64,000 nucleotides of DNA from Sipunculus nudus (taxonomy: Eukaryota; Annelida; Sipuncula; Golfingiida; Sipunculidae). The DNA lies in the NCBI GenBank assembly GCA_026874595.1, contig CM049314.1, forward strand, positions 24,131,729 through 24,195,728, in the 5' to 3' direction. Of the stretch, positions 11,773-21,880 are shown in pieces. Numbering within the stretch: the stretch's first letter is position 1; each line of letters begins with the position of its first letter. The position numbers and the translations under genes were made by a program. The notes below the pieces were generated by a model, which saw only the letters and a list, made by a program, of their open reading frames with translations, was not told the DNA's origin and ran no database searches.

Positions 11773-11994
11773 TATATTTGGAAACTGAAACGCCAAGGCA
11801 CCTCACACAGTATCACATGGTCTATTATAGCTAAGCCAACTACAACAACAATAAGTAACAGGTGTAACCTATGCGCACATGAAAAACTACAAATAATGAC
11901 TTACAAAAGAACGCCACTCCTTAATAAACGAAGTGAATTACTTAACACTTGCAGGCATTACACAAAAACCAGCCAACCGTAAATAATCTCGCAC
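11773..11994 (+). pseudogene. Second, inverted copy of GIY-YIG C-terminus
   Basis: The right palindrome arm encodes ITWSIIAKP, RCNLCAHEKLQIMTYKRT and LLNKRSELLNTCRHYTKTS, then TAA at about 11980, on the plus strand. It differs from the left copy at Q to H and N to Y. It starts mid-domain, so it cannot make a full nuclease. Confidence 0.8.
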
Positions 11995-12034
11995 ACGCAC
12001 CCATACATGAACAAACACAAACCGACCCCATTCA

Positions 12035-12083
12035 GTCACCTGATGAGTGCCACGCTGTGCGCACGAAACCTGCGGGTAGTGAC
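12035..12083 (+). ncRNA. Type I hammerhead ribozyme (right palindrome arm)
   Basis: All core parts are present and pair. Stem I is GTCAC (12035-12039) with GTGAC (12079-12083). The core CTGATGA is at 12040-12046. Stem II is GTGC with GCAC (12047-12050 and 12061-12064), extended by CAC/GTG around a GCT loop. GAAA is at 12065-12068. A very short stem III follows, ACC with GGT around TGCG, then the cleavage triplet GTA with the cut expected after A12078. Hammerheads with a minimal stem III are known in Penelope-like elements, and this one lies ~50 nt after the GIY-YIG stop. Confidence 0.85.
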
Positions 12084-12174
12084 ATTTATGCATTGATGCA
12101 TTTTATAAACTTATAGCAGCTCTACTTTATGTATCGAGCACTTTGATCCTGGAATGGCAATCAAACCCTTTCTG

Positions 12175-12214
<40 letters not shown>

Positions 12215-12239
12215 CCAAAAAAGTACTAATTTTAAAGCT

Positions 12240-12835
12240 AATGATCTTTCCTTCGCAGTGCAGAAGGATCAGCTTTAACCTGTATGCTGATGATACGCAG
12301 TTGTACTTAAGTTTCACACCCAGAAGGAACCTATGGAAATTTTGGTTATTGATGTCTGTATTAAAGACATAAACATTTGGATGGCTCAAACTTTCCTCAA
12401 ACCTTATCAGGAAAAAACTGAGATACTGCAAATAGGTTAAAAAAACTACAAAAAATTCAATCGTCGTATGTCCAGGTTGGTAACAGCCAGATCGTACCCG
12501 GTACTGTCATTTTTCAGTGTCTCCTTAAATTGAATCAGTATCAAAGAGTGCATGTTTCAGTCTACAAAATACTGTTAAAATAAGACGGTTGGTACAAGCT
12601 CCGATTTAATGTTTGTTGGTCGGACACACTAACTTATTTTGGGAGTCGTACTTTATGGAAGCGTAATTTAGTGGTTTCTAATATTTTCGGGAATGCTTAT
12701 TAATAATTTAGAAGTTTGTATCGATTTGATTAATTTTTATGTTATAGTATATCTACAGCGTCTTGATTAAGCATACATGCTAAGATACGTGGTGCTTTTG
12801 AAAAGTATATAATGATAATAATAGCAGTAATTATA
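12240..12835 (+). pseudogene. CR1/L2-like LINE 3' part: YADD motif to 3' tail
   Basis: From about 12272 the frame reads FNLYADDTQLYLSF (polymerase motif C with the catalytic DD). After a frameshift it reads CIKDINIWMAQTFLKP and EKTEILQIG, in the order expected for CR1/L2-type elements. From 12600 the sequence matches the LINE tails at 28695-28925 and 36910-37125 (GACACAC-AACTTATTT, TTGATTAAGCATACATGCT) and ends in a (AAT)n tract at 12836-12890. Confidence 0.7.
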
Positions 12836-12890
12836 ACAATAATAATAATAATAATAATCATAATAATTATAATAATAATAATAATAATGT
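12836..12890 (+). repeat. (AAT)n microsatellite at LINE 3' end
   Basis: Trinucleotide AAT/ATA run directly after the LINE tail, as often seen at the 3' ends of CR1/L2-type insertions. Confidence 0.8.
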
Positions 12891-12892
12891 GA

Positions 12893-13712
12893 TTTATACA
12901 ATGGACAGCAAGTGGCTCTAACTAAAATGTAAATGATGGAATGGAGACAAACGAGCCCTAATCACGCCGTATTCATATTTTAACCTTGTAAGAAATATTT
13001 TGTAGAGGCTGGTTTTAAAATGTCTCATGTGTCGTGTGTAATTTTATTAATTCATTAGCTAAGAAACATTTACAGCACCAGAAAACGTGCCCAAGATAGT
13101 GTTGAATTTCTCTCTAGGTCACGAATCTATGGTCGACCTACATTATCGAGACCAGTGTGAATAGTTTTTAAGAATAATTTATGAAAGAAGACGTACGAGT
13201 GAATGTTTGGAAAATATTTATGAGAGGTTTTTAACCTAAAAAAACAGTCACGTTTGAAGTACAGAAACACCAGCCATTTGATGAATATCGTTTTATATAA
13301 TCATTTACGATGCCCTGATTTTACAAACAAAATAGCTTTTCTTCGGTCCAGGCTCAGCGTGAATCCCAGGTGACATTTTGACAATAACTGTAGACTATGA
13401 ACATAATCAAAAGTAACCCCTTCCAGAACAGAAAAAAACTGGTATTAACAGTTGGTTACGCAATAATCACGACGAGAGATTCGGGCATCATTAAACTTTA
13501 TATAGTGAATAGCCTGTAATGGTGGTAGCAAATCATTCAAGCGTTTATTGATTGAACATAGTTGATATTGTTAACACGCAGCGAGCCATGTAGCGTCAGT
13601 TGAATGACAAATAATTGAAACCCAAGGACCCCATGGTCACAGGACCGTTCTATAATCGTTTATCCGTTAATCATTGTTTGTCGTGTCTGGTGTTTGCGTT
13701 GTACAGGCTTAT
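12893..13712 (+). repeat. Dispersed family, copy 2
   Basis: Starts with two ~40-bp units (GGACAGCAAGTGGCTCTAAC) then the family downstream region. 13381-13712 aligns with 19241-19535 (AAATCATTCAAGC, GAGCCATGTAGCGTC, TTTGCGTTGTACAGG). The minisatellite-bearing segment is missing in this copy. Confidence 0.75.
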
Positions 13713-14110
13713 TGACTTCAGTGTGTTAGGGGTCTGTATATTATAAAGAATTTCTCTTCCAGGCAGAGATTGCAGGATTTGTTAGTCGTGGAGTATGGTT
13801 TTGCTTTGCTTATAATCTTCCAATGGAAATATACAGACCCCTATTGTCAACACTTAACAAAAGAAACGAACTCGCGAGCACATGCAGGCAAAGGGAGAAA
13901 CACCTCCTTGCTAACTACGCATGCGCCAGATCAAACATTAAAAAATCTTAATACCTGGTCCAATTCATAATGGGTTTTCGAAGATTGAGGACCATTGGCC
14001 TTTACGAAACAACGTTGTAAAACCCATGTAGGTTAAGGTCATGAACTATACATATACTACAGCACCTATGAGTTGAGCACTTTATCGCTGTGTAGTTTAA
14101 CACACACCTG

Positions 14111-14175
<65 letters not shown>

Positions 14176-17100
14176 AAGGACATATTCCTATTGCAATAAT
14201 TTTAGAGACAAATCTGTTAAAGATTTGGAAAACAAGGAGAAAACGTGTTTTCATTTGCCTTAACCCCTTTGTATTGCGTTGTTGGAACAGAATATAAAAT
14301 TCCCAGAACGGTCAGTAATATATGTTAACACGTTGAGGTATTCAAAAGGTTACACTACTCAATCGATGTTCGCTATTTTAGAAGAACATTCTTATCATTG
14401 AACACGGGTGATAAGAAATATCATTATTCTACCGATCAGGTCACGTTTTGCACCATAAATGTTAGAAGGGTACAATAATAAACGCCTTTCATCAAAATTA
14501 CAGACTGGTATGCGTTTATGGTAAAAGGGTAGATTTTCAATGTTCATATTACAGCGTGACAAAAGATTTCCCTCTATTTAGGTACGATTCGGTCTGCTGA
14601 GAGAGCCTCCAAATAAATTTCAAACGGAAATATTTTACTAATCCGGAGGATGTTACTTTCATATCTATAAACATGTTAGCCTAGATATTTTCTTTATTCA
14701 TTATCTATTGACAAACCCATGGTTCCGCAGCCTTTATAAACGCACTTGAGAGCGGCCAGTTAATTCCATGAATCACCATCATGATATTCGTTACGGAAGT
14801 TGTACCAAGGATTACTTCTACATTTAATACATTTTTTTTTTGGAACTTTTCATCCACATTATTGTTTCGTGTTAAGGTGATATTCGCCCTCGTGGCCTTG
14901 GTGGCCTTGGTCTATCAAAGGCGTGTGTGTGCATACATGCTTGATCCGCATCCCCTAGTCCGCTGAATACAATATCTTACACCCGTTATTTTTATCTTAT
15001 TATCTTATCCTTCACAGCCGTTGTTTACAATATCACTCAAACAAAATCTGCAGTGTATGTAAGTGTTTGTCAGGCCGGCTTAGATTGTACAGAGAGGTTT
15101 TTGGTTTTGACAGGACGTTCTTAATATGTACATGCTTCGAATCTTTGAATTAGTCCTTCTGTAATAAACAGTCAACGTCGTCACAAAACAGTCATAAAAG
15201 CCATGTATCACATTGCACGTAGCTGCATGTACCTCGTAAAACAGATGTTCTATATCATTCTAAGGCTTACGTATACATAGAAACCAACATCACATCAAGA
15301 CGCTACCATATTCATAAAATACTTTCAATGAAACTGCATGTTCCATATATTCTGTCTGAGCCTTTGTATATTCATCCTTCCCATTGAGAAGTCTTGCTCT
15401 GTTTATCGAAACAGTGCGCCTGTCGAGTCTGCATTGCATACTCGAATACACCATGGAATCCTATGATACTTAGACAGAAACATGACATTATCATCTGAGT
15501 TGCATGTCGGGAAGCCCCGTGGTTAAATTAGGGCAGGCAGGTGCTCTAATATAATTCAATAATAATTCATACGTTACCGGTCAAAGACGGCACAAAATAT
15601 TCTGTTCTCCTTCTTTTGAAACCCAAAATGTGAGTATCTTATTATTAGCAAAACATTTAAAATACATTGTAAATACAATATAGGCAGACTATAATTAGAA
15701 ATAAGGGAAAAGTGAGAATATTATAACGAGAATAAAATGTTTTTTTTTTTAATTTTTCAAAAGTGCGATGAAATCGTAAGAAATGTATCATCATATCTGA
15801 TATGATAGGAAAAGGAACTCCATCTACCAGCTGATTTCTAAGAAATGTTGAACAAGACACTCCCTCATCGTCACTCGACCAGGTCCCTGGGTGTATGTTT
15901 AATATTAATGATTGTTGTTCTAGGATGCATAACAATAAAGCAAGGCAGATGTTCAATCAGTGGAATAAGGTAGGCAGTTTGATGAACGCTAGTTCTGACC
16001 CACACAGACGTGCTTATGGACGGTCTCACTGGGAAAAGCCTCTATCAATGATCACCATGAAGAATATTCAGAAATGTTTCATTTATTTTTTTCAGTTTGT
16101 CATTTTTTAAAATTTTTTGACTGACCAATATATTATTTTAAATAAGGTAAAAAGCAAAGCATGTATAATTATTTATTATTATTTTTATTATTTTATAGTT
16201 TTTCTGTTACGTATCTTTCCAAGTTCGGAGGTAAAATATAAGGAACAGAGGTGTATTTTAAGGCCATATTTTTGATCTACAAAAACTGTGATTACAGCAT
16301 TTTGTTATCAAAATATCATTTTTGCTTGTTAATGAAAGTCTTATGCCCTTTAATACTTTCTAATAGGTTATATCTATCTGCATTGGGAGGTCTCAAAGAG
16401 ATCAATGTATTATTTAGCTTCCTAATTTTTGTTCTTATGTTTTCCCATATGTTCCCCTTGCTTTTTTTTACATCATATCCACAACTGCAGCTTACACATC
16501 AATATTGGACCAATAATCGATATGTTATATAACCATGTGACGCAAATGTGTTTGGTTGATTGTGCTTTGGAAAGGGGAGAGTAAACAAATGTGTCTTTTT
16601 GACACCACAGCAGATACATGTATAGGTCATATTACTTTTTTTATACAATCACCAGGCATCACCTTCAGTTTAACAGCTTGTACAATTAACAAGACCAGTA
16701 TTTATATAAGATTTAGTGCTGAATGCTGCACCCATTTCTGGAATATAAGAACTTTAAGTATCCTCAGGTAATTATCACAGCAGAATGTGACAGGTGGACA
16801 GACAGGATTAATGGATGGAATGTGTGCTAAAATATGTATTTTGATATGGTTACTCAAGCATTGCTTGCTGATGATACTGATGTTTTAACCCTTTAATGTT
16901 CAGACTAATATTGCATTTTTTAAACGTTTAAACATGACTTTATAAAAATAAATTTACTCAGTAACCATCAATGTGAAAATTTCTGTATTTAAACCAAGGG
17001 AGCAATGTAACATAGAAGCAGTTACTCTGCATAGTGAAATAACAAACCAATACACGTGTAGCTGTATGAGCCTAGATAATAAATTATGTTAAAACAGGTT

Positions 17101-18064
17101 TGGAAACGGATAACTAATGGAAGTGGCTTTAAACAAGGGGGGTGTTGTAAGGTTGCACTCCTGCCTTTCTTATTAATTTAGTTTTTACCTCTGTTAGTTA
17201 GAGATTATTTTACAAACAGACAAACAAACAACGCTAATCCATCAATCGTATCTAGTCATATTCTTGTATTTTACATAGATCTACTGGACTGTAATACATC
17301 ACTGTAGTTCTTGGATTCCAAAAGTAAACATACGACCTGCCATATTCCGTATTCACTTGTATTCTCAATGTAATCCATAACAGTTTAACAAATTAAAAGG
17401 GGCCCAATCACCTATAAAGCATGTTTAGTCTACAGGAAAAATAGCTTCTTCCCTTTAAAATAAATCTGTACCTTCCAAAATATTGCCCTGAAACCGTTTG
17501 CAATGTCCTGTAAACAAATGCTAACAACAGTGTACCGGGCGCGATGGAAGGTGTCAACATAAACACAGCGCGTGGGGCCAATGCATCGCTGAGCCAAAAA
17601 ACGTGTCAATCAGGAGATGTCCGGTCTGACTTGGCCCAAACAATGTAATACATGTTTCTGCTGGCTGAAACACATCGTGTTGCCCCTCCTTATCGGACCT
17701 CTGGTCACGTGGCCTTGTTATGGTAAACAGACTGTTTACCAACACGCAGTGCCATAACATGGTGTTAAACAGCCGTATGTGAGGAAATGAGACCGTGTGC
17801 TGGGATGGTTTTGCTCGGAAACATATGTACAATGCAAAACTGAAAGGATATATTGTATTGTGTGAAAGAATGGGCATAATATTGCCTCTGATTATATCCC
17901 TTTAATAGTCGCATTACCGATACCTCATTTGACCAAAAAAAAATCAGACCCTGACTATATGGTATGAACCATATTCAAATGTGCAAAACACGATGTAATG
18001 ACACAATGTAAATGGATAAAGTCATATATATCATAGACATGATAATACAATTTTATCATTACAA
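13713..18064. other. Long noncoding stretch
   Basis: Over 4 kb of AT-rich sequence with one long (TA)n tract (14113-14171). Open frames (for example 15657-15956 and 17554-17877 on the minus strand) show no domain, no partner exons and no family resemblance. I see nothing I can support. Confidence 0.45.
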
Positions 18065-19535
18065 CTATTTTGGTGAATTTTGGAATGAGCACTTGGTGGC
18101 CAAAATAGGAAATGCGTTCTATCATATGGAAACCAGATGGCCCTAACTGGAATGAGATCGGTGCAATGATTACCAGGTAGCCCTAACTGGATTGAGATTT
18201 AGGGATTATTATCGACACCAGGTTCCCTTCTCTGAAATGAGATTTACGGAATGGTCAGCAGGTGGCTCTTATTGGAATGTGATATAGGGAAAGGACACCC
18301 AGTGTTCCTAATTATAATGTTATTCATGCAATTGACAACAGGTTGCTTTAAAATGAATCTGATCCACGGTATATTATAGACACTATGTGGCCCTAACTGA
18401 AATGAGATTTAAGGAATGGACTACAGGCGGTTATTTATTGTAGGGACTCCATGTGGCCCTAACGTGAAGGTCATTTATACGATTGACACCAATTGGACCT
18501 AACTGAAATGGGATTAAGGGATGGACACAAGGTGGACATTTATGCTTTTCCCACCAGGTGACCTTTACTGTTAAGTGAATGGATATCAGGTGTTCATTTA
18601 CTGAATGGACACCAGGTGGCCCTGACTGAAATGTCATTTTTGTTGGATACAACGTGGCGCTAATCATGCCGTAATCATATTTTAACATTTACATTATATT
18701 GTGATGGTGCTGTTCCAGTGATAAATTAATAGAACATAACATTGTATTCACTTAAGCATGTACCGTGTAAAATTATTTATCCTTCACGTTAACTAGTCAT
18801 TTACAGACGCACAAAAATGAAATTCTTCATTATCCAGTTGAAATTGTCTCTAGGTCACGAATCTATTTTCGGTCCTAAAAATCAGGACTTGTATGAAAAG
18901 GTTTCAAAGAATAAATTACGCAGGGGATGTTAGGGAAATATTAATTTTGTTTGTTTGTCACAAAAAATCAGACACGTACGTTTGATCTACAAAACCATCA
19001 GCCATTTGATAGACAGGTTTGATCATGTACGATGCTTTTTGTATGCAAACAAAACAGCTTTCACCGATGTAAGCTCCTCACGCACTGGTTAAACACTGCA
19101 GTCGTCCCGGAACTGAAAAGAGCACAGTGTAAAGCCACTGCGTGAGTAGCGTATCTCTGGTCATTTTATTTCACTCTCACAGAGGAAATTGACCACATAG
19201 CCGATTTTAGGTCATTTAAAAACATGCCAGGGATATTGTTACAATATCTGTAGTAACTCCTCCCGTAACTGAATAAACCAATATTAACCGAACATTTGCG
19301 AAATAACCACGATGATGAAGTGTATTATTAGGATTTATTCTGTGGATAGCCTGGATATGTGGTTGCAAATCATTCAAGCATATATTGACTCAATAGTGAT
19401 CACACGGCAGTGGGCCATGTAGTGTCTGAGGAGTTCAAATAATTATACCCCAGTGACCTCATGGTCATAGTGCCATTCAATGATCATTGAATCATTGTGA
19501 TAAATTATCAATATATGTTTGCGTTGTTCAGGTAG
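18065..19535 (+). repeat. Dispersed family, copy 3 (most complete)
   Basis: About 15 diverged ~40-bp units (18070-18670) followed by the family downstream region to TTTGCGTTGTTCAGG at about 19532. It retains CACTGCAGTCGTCCC and GAGCACAGTGTAAA (19094-19138) around a single unit of what has become the 21-bp minisatellite in copy 1. Confidence 0.8.
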
Positions 19536-20650
19536 TATCTGGGATGGGTTTCAATATACATCTCAACACAATCATTAGCTTTGTCAAGTTGGGTTTCAAT
19601 ATCCAAGACTGTCTTGAGAATATTCTTGATAATCTTTGTTATGGTAAACCAAGACGCTCCCGGACAGTTTTGAGGAACAATACTGTAAAGTAGGCCCGTT
19701 TATAACATTATAGTACGTCGAAAATGGCAAGAATACTGGATAATAATTAACCAATCAAGTGGCATAATATGAGTAATATTGGCCTGCACTTCAGAAGTAT
19801 GACAGCTGTGGAGCCAGTGTATTTGAACCTGTATAAGCGTTGAAATTGACAAAAAAACATTTTCAGCGAACACTTTTTCCAGGGTGAACACTTGGTGTTT
19901 ATTGCGGTCATTTTCTTAACTGGATGATTATAAATGCTCGATATTTAATAAGAATGATGTAATAAAAATTATTGTAAAGAAGGTAATCCTGGAATCTTAG
20001 ATGTGAAGTTTAGTTATAATATATCACACTTTAAATATTTCCTCGTGTGCTCTCAATTCATCTGCGAACATTTGAATAAACTATTAATTTCTGCCATGAA
20101 AAATTCTTATAATGGCCCATCTGTTAGTAAACCCGAAACACGTTTCCATGTTGACATGAAAAAAAACCTAAAAGAAACTTAGGAAGGGTAGGGTAACACC
20201 AAAGGAACAAACTGCTTTTTAAATAATTTGGAGGGTTGGGATATCCTCATAGGAACATCTTTAATATTTTGAAATAATCAAGATCTGTACCCAGATGGAG
20301 GATTGTCTAAAAATAGTCTTTACCATTGTGGGATGAGGCATTTTTTTTCTCCTAAACCTTTAGCATTCCGTTAGATAACCGGGAAAACCTTGGTCTTTAT
20401 AATAACCGATGCACAGATATGACCTAACCCAAACCACACACACACACACACACACATATATGTTTGCTTATGTACAATACATCGACCTGTAGACGAGTAG
20501 AATGTTGCAAAGTTATGCTGCCTACGATTTCTTTTTAGTTCTGCATTTATAACATTCACAACTTATTAACACTATTTTTACCTTCTATCGAGATGGCTGG
20601 TTTTGGTATTATTAAGTATGATCATTATTCTGTAGAGAAGACCATAACAG
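19536..20650. other. Noncoding stretch before the orphan exon
   Basis: No exon found. A (CA)n tract lies at 20435-20456. Confidence 0.4.
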
Positions 20651-20851
20651 TAGACAGTCACCTGTTAAAGCGCCATCGTCCTGGAACAGTGCGTATACCG
20701 CCTTTACATGTGGAATGTCTCATACATTGCACGCTAAGGACAAACTGTACAGCAGGAAATATCGGAGACCAATAGTGTAGTCTCCTCTCTACACACGAAG
20801 AAAATACATTTCAAGTTATACCCCTTTATGAAGTGTTCCACGTCGCCATTG
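20651..20851 (+). pseudogene. Orphan, broken PAN-like exon related to genes A-C
   Basis: Bounded by a plausible acceptor (CATAACAG) and donor position (GGTTCG), this 201-nt segment keeps phase 1 and encodes SHLLKR, VECLIHC, then C-x5-C spacing, LLSTHEE and PLYEVFHV, closely matching gene A exon 2 (SHLFKR, MECLLHC, LLSTSGQ, PLSYVFHV). It has an in-frame TAG at the first cysteine of the CC pair and a deletion of about 14 codons removing the first cysteine. No CTLD exons follow before gene A exon 1. I read it as a relic of a duplicated family member. Confidence 0.72.
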
Positions 20852-21117
20852 GTTCGTTAATTCAGTCGAACAGAATCCTTACTCTCAACGAATATTTAAC
20901 ATGACCAAGTTATGAATACCATGCGATCTGTACATTAGACGTAACATACATTTTTTTATCGTTCATTGCTCAATGTCATAGAAAGTACAATACTCAAAAC
21001 CGAATAGCATAAAAGACCTTTCCATGAGCTTACACATCGCTAGTAATTAACCACTATCAGTTATTTTCGGTCAAGTGTGATGGAATTCGAAGTCATCTGA
21101 AATTCTTGAACCTTGCT

Positions 21118-21139
21118 AATAAAAAGATGTGGAGTCTTT

Positions 21140-21185
<46 letters not shown>

Positions 21186-21516
21186 CCTTCAGGTTTTAAA
21201 TTTCAAAGACAATTTTTTTTCTGCTTGCTTAAATGTGGCACTATGTATAATTTTTATAAGTGTCTTTGTAGGTGAACCTTGCAATCAAAGACAAGGTAGA
21301 ATGTTTATAATTGGGACCAAAATAAGAGGAATAACCAGGTGTTTCAGTACATGATATTAGGAGCAAAATATATCGGGACCATGAAAAAGTGTTCCTTATT
21401 GCGAGGTGATTGCTATACCAAGGTGGTCGCTAGGCAAGGTTCTCATGTATTTTTGTCAATATAGTACAAACTTTCATTCGTGGCTGGTATGTGCCCTAGA
21501 AAGATGTGGGGTCTAT

Positions 21517-21568
<52 letters not shown>

Positions 21569-21680
21569 CGTTATAACCTTCAAGTTTTAAATTTCAAAGA
21601 CATTTTTTTTTGTTTCTGCTTGCCTAAATGTGGCACTATGTATAATATTTGTAGATATCTTTGTAATATTCATTACACCA
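21118..21680 (+). repeat. Local direct duplication around (TA)n
   Basis: About 160 bp at 21118-21275 and again at 21496-21675, each starting AAAGATGTGG(A/G)GTCT, crossing a (TA)n tract, then CTTCA(G/A)GTTTTAAATTTCAAAGAC and AATGTGGCACTATGTATAAT. Lies just upstream of gene A exon 1. Confidence 0.85.
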
Positions 21681-21828
21681 GGTACAGACTAACCCACGGG
21701 GATTTCATCGCATGCACGGATGAGCAATTTTCAAAGCATAATGAAACCCAAAGCGTGTCGTTCTAAATATATTATAGCTCCATCGACTTGTTATAATGAG
21801 GTCTCCTACCGCGTAGTGTATTCGAGCT

Positions 21829-21880
21829 ATGGGTTTGGTCAAGGTATTTGCCGTCCTCGTAATAGGCATCAGCCTAAACG
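21829..21880 (+). CDS. Gene A exon 1, signal peptide
   Basis: A 52-nt exon from ATG encodes MGLVKVFAVLVIGISLN plus one base of a split glycine/alanine codon, then donor GTAGGA. The hydrophobic core VFAVLVIGISL fits a signal peptide. The length is identical to exon 1 of gene C (52 nt) and the phase matches exon 2, which is the main reason for choosing it. The intron to exon 2 is about 1.34 kb. No transcript evidence is available. Confidence 0.75.

Larger units (their letters stand above)
11127..12117. mobile_element. Penelope-like element fragment in a palindrome
   Basis: Two near-identical inverted arms, about 11127-11475 and 11768-12117, flank a ~290-bp spacer. Each arm holds the end of a Penelope GIY-YIG coding region followed about 50 nt later by a hammerhead ribozyme. 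Only a few base changes separate the arms (for example GCGCAAGAAAA against GCGCACATGAAAA). The left arm abuts a (TA)n tract at 11085-11128. No reverse transcriptase domain remains, so this is a truncated product. Confidence 0.85.

Noticed and set aside
17554-17877. 107-codon minus frame
   Set aside because: No recognisable motif, no signal peptide of note and no neighbouring exon; expected by chance in noncoding sequence of this size.
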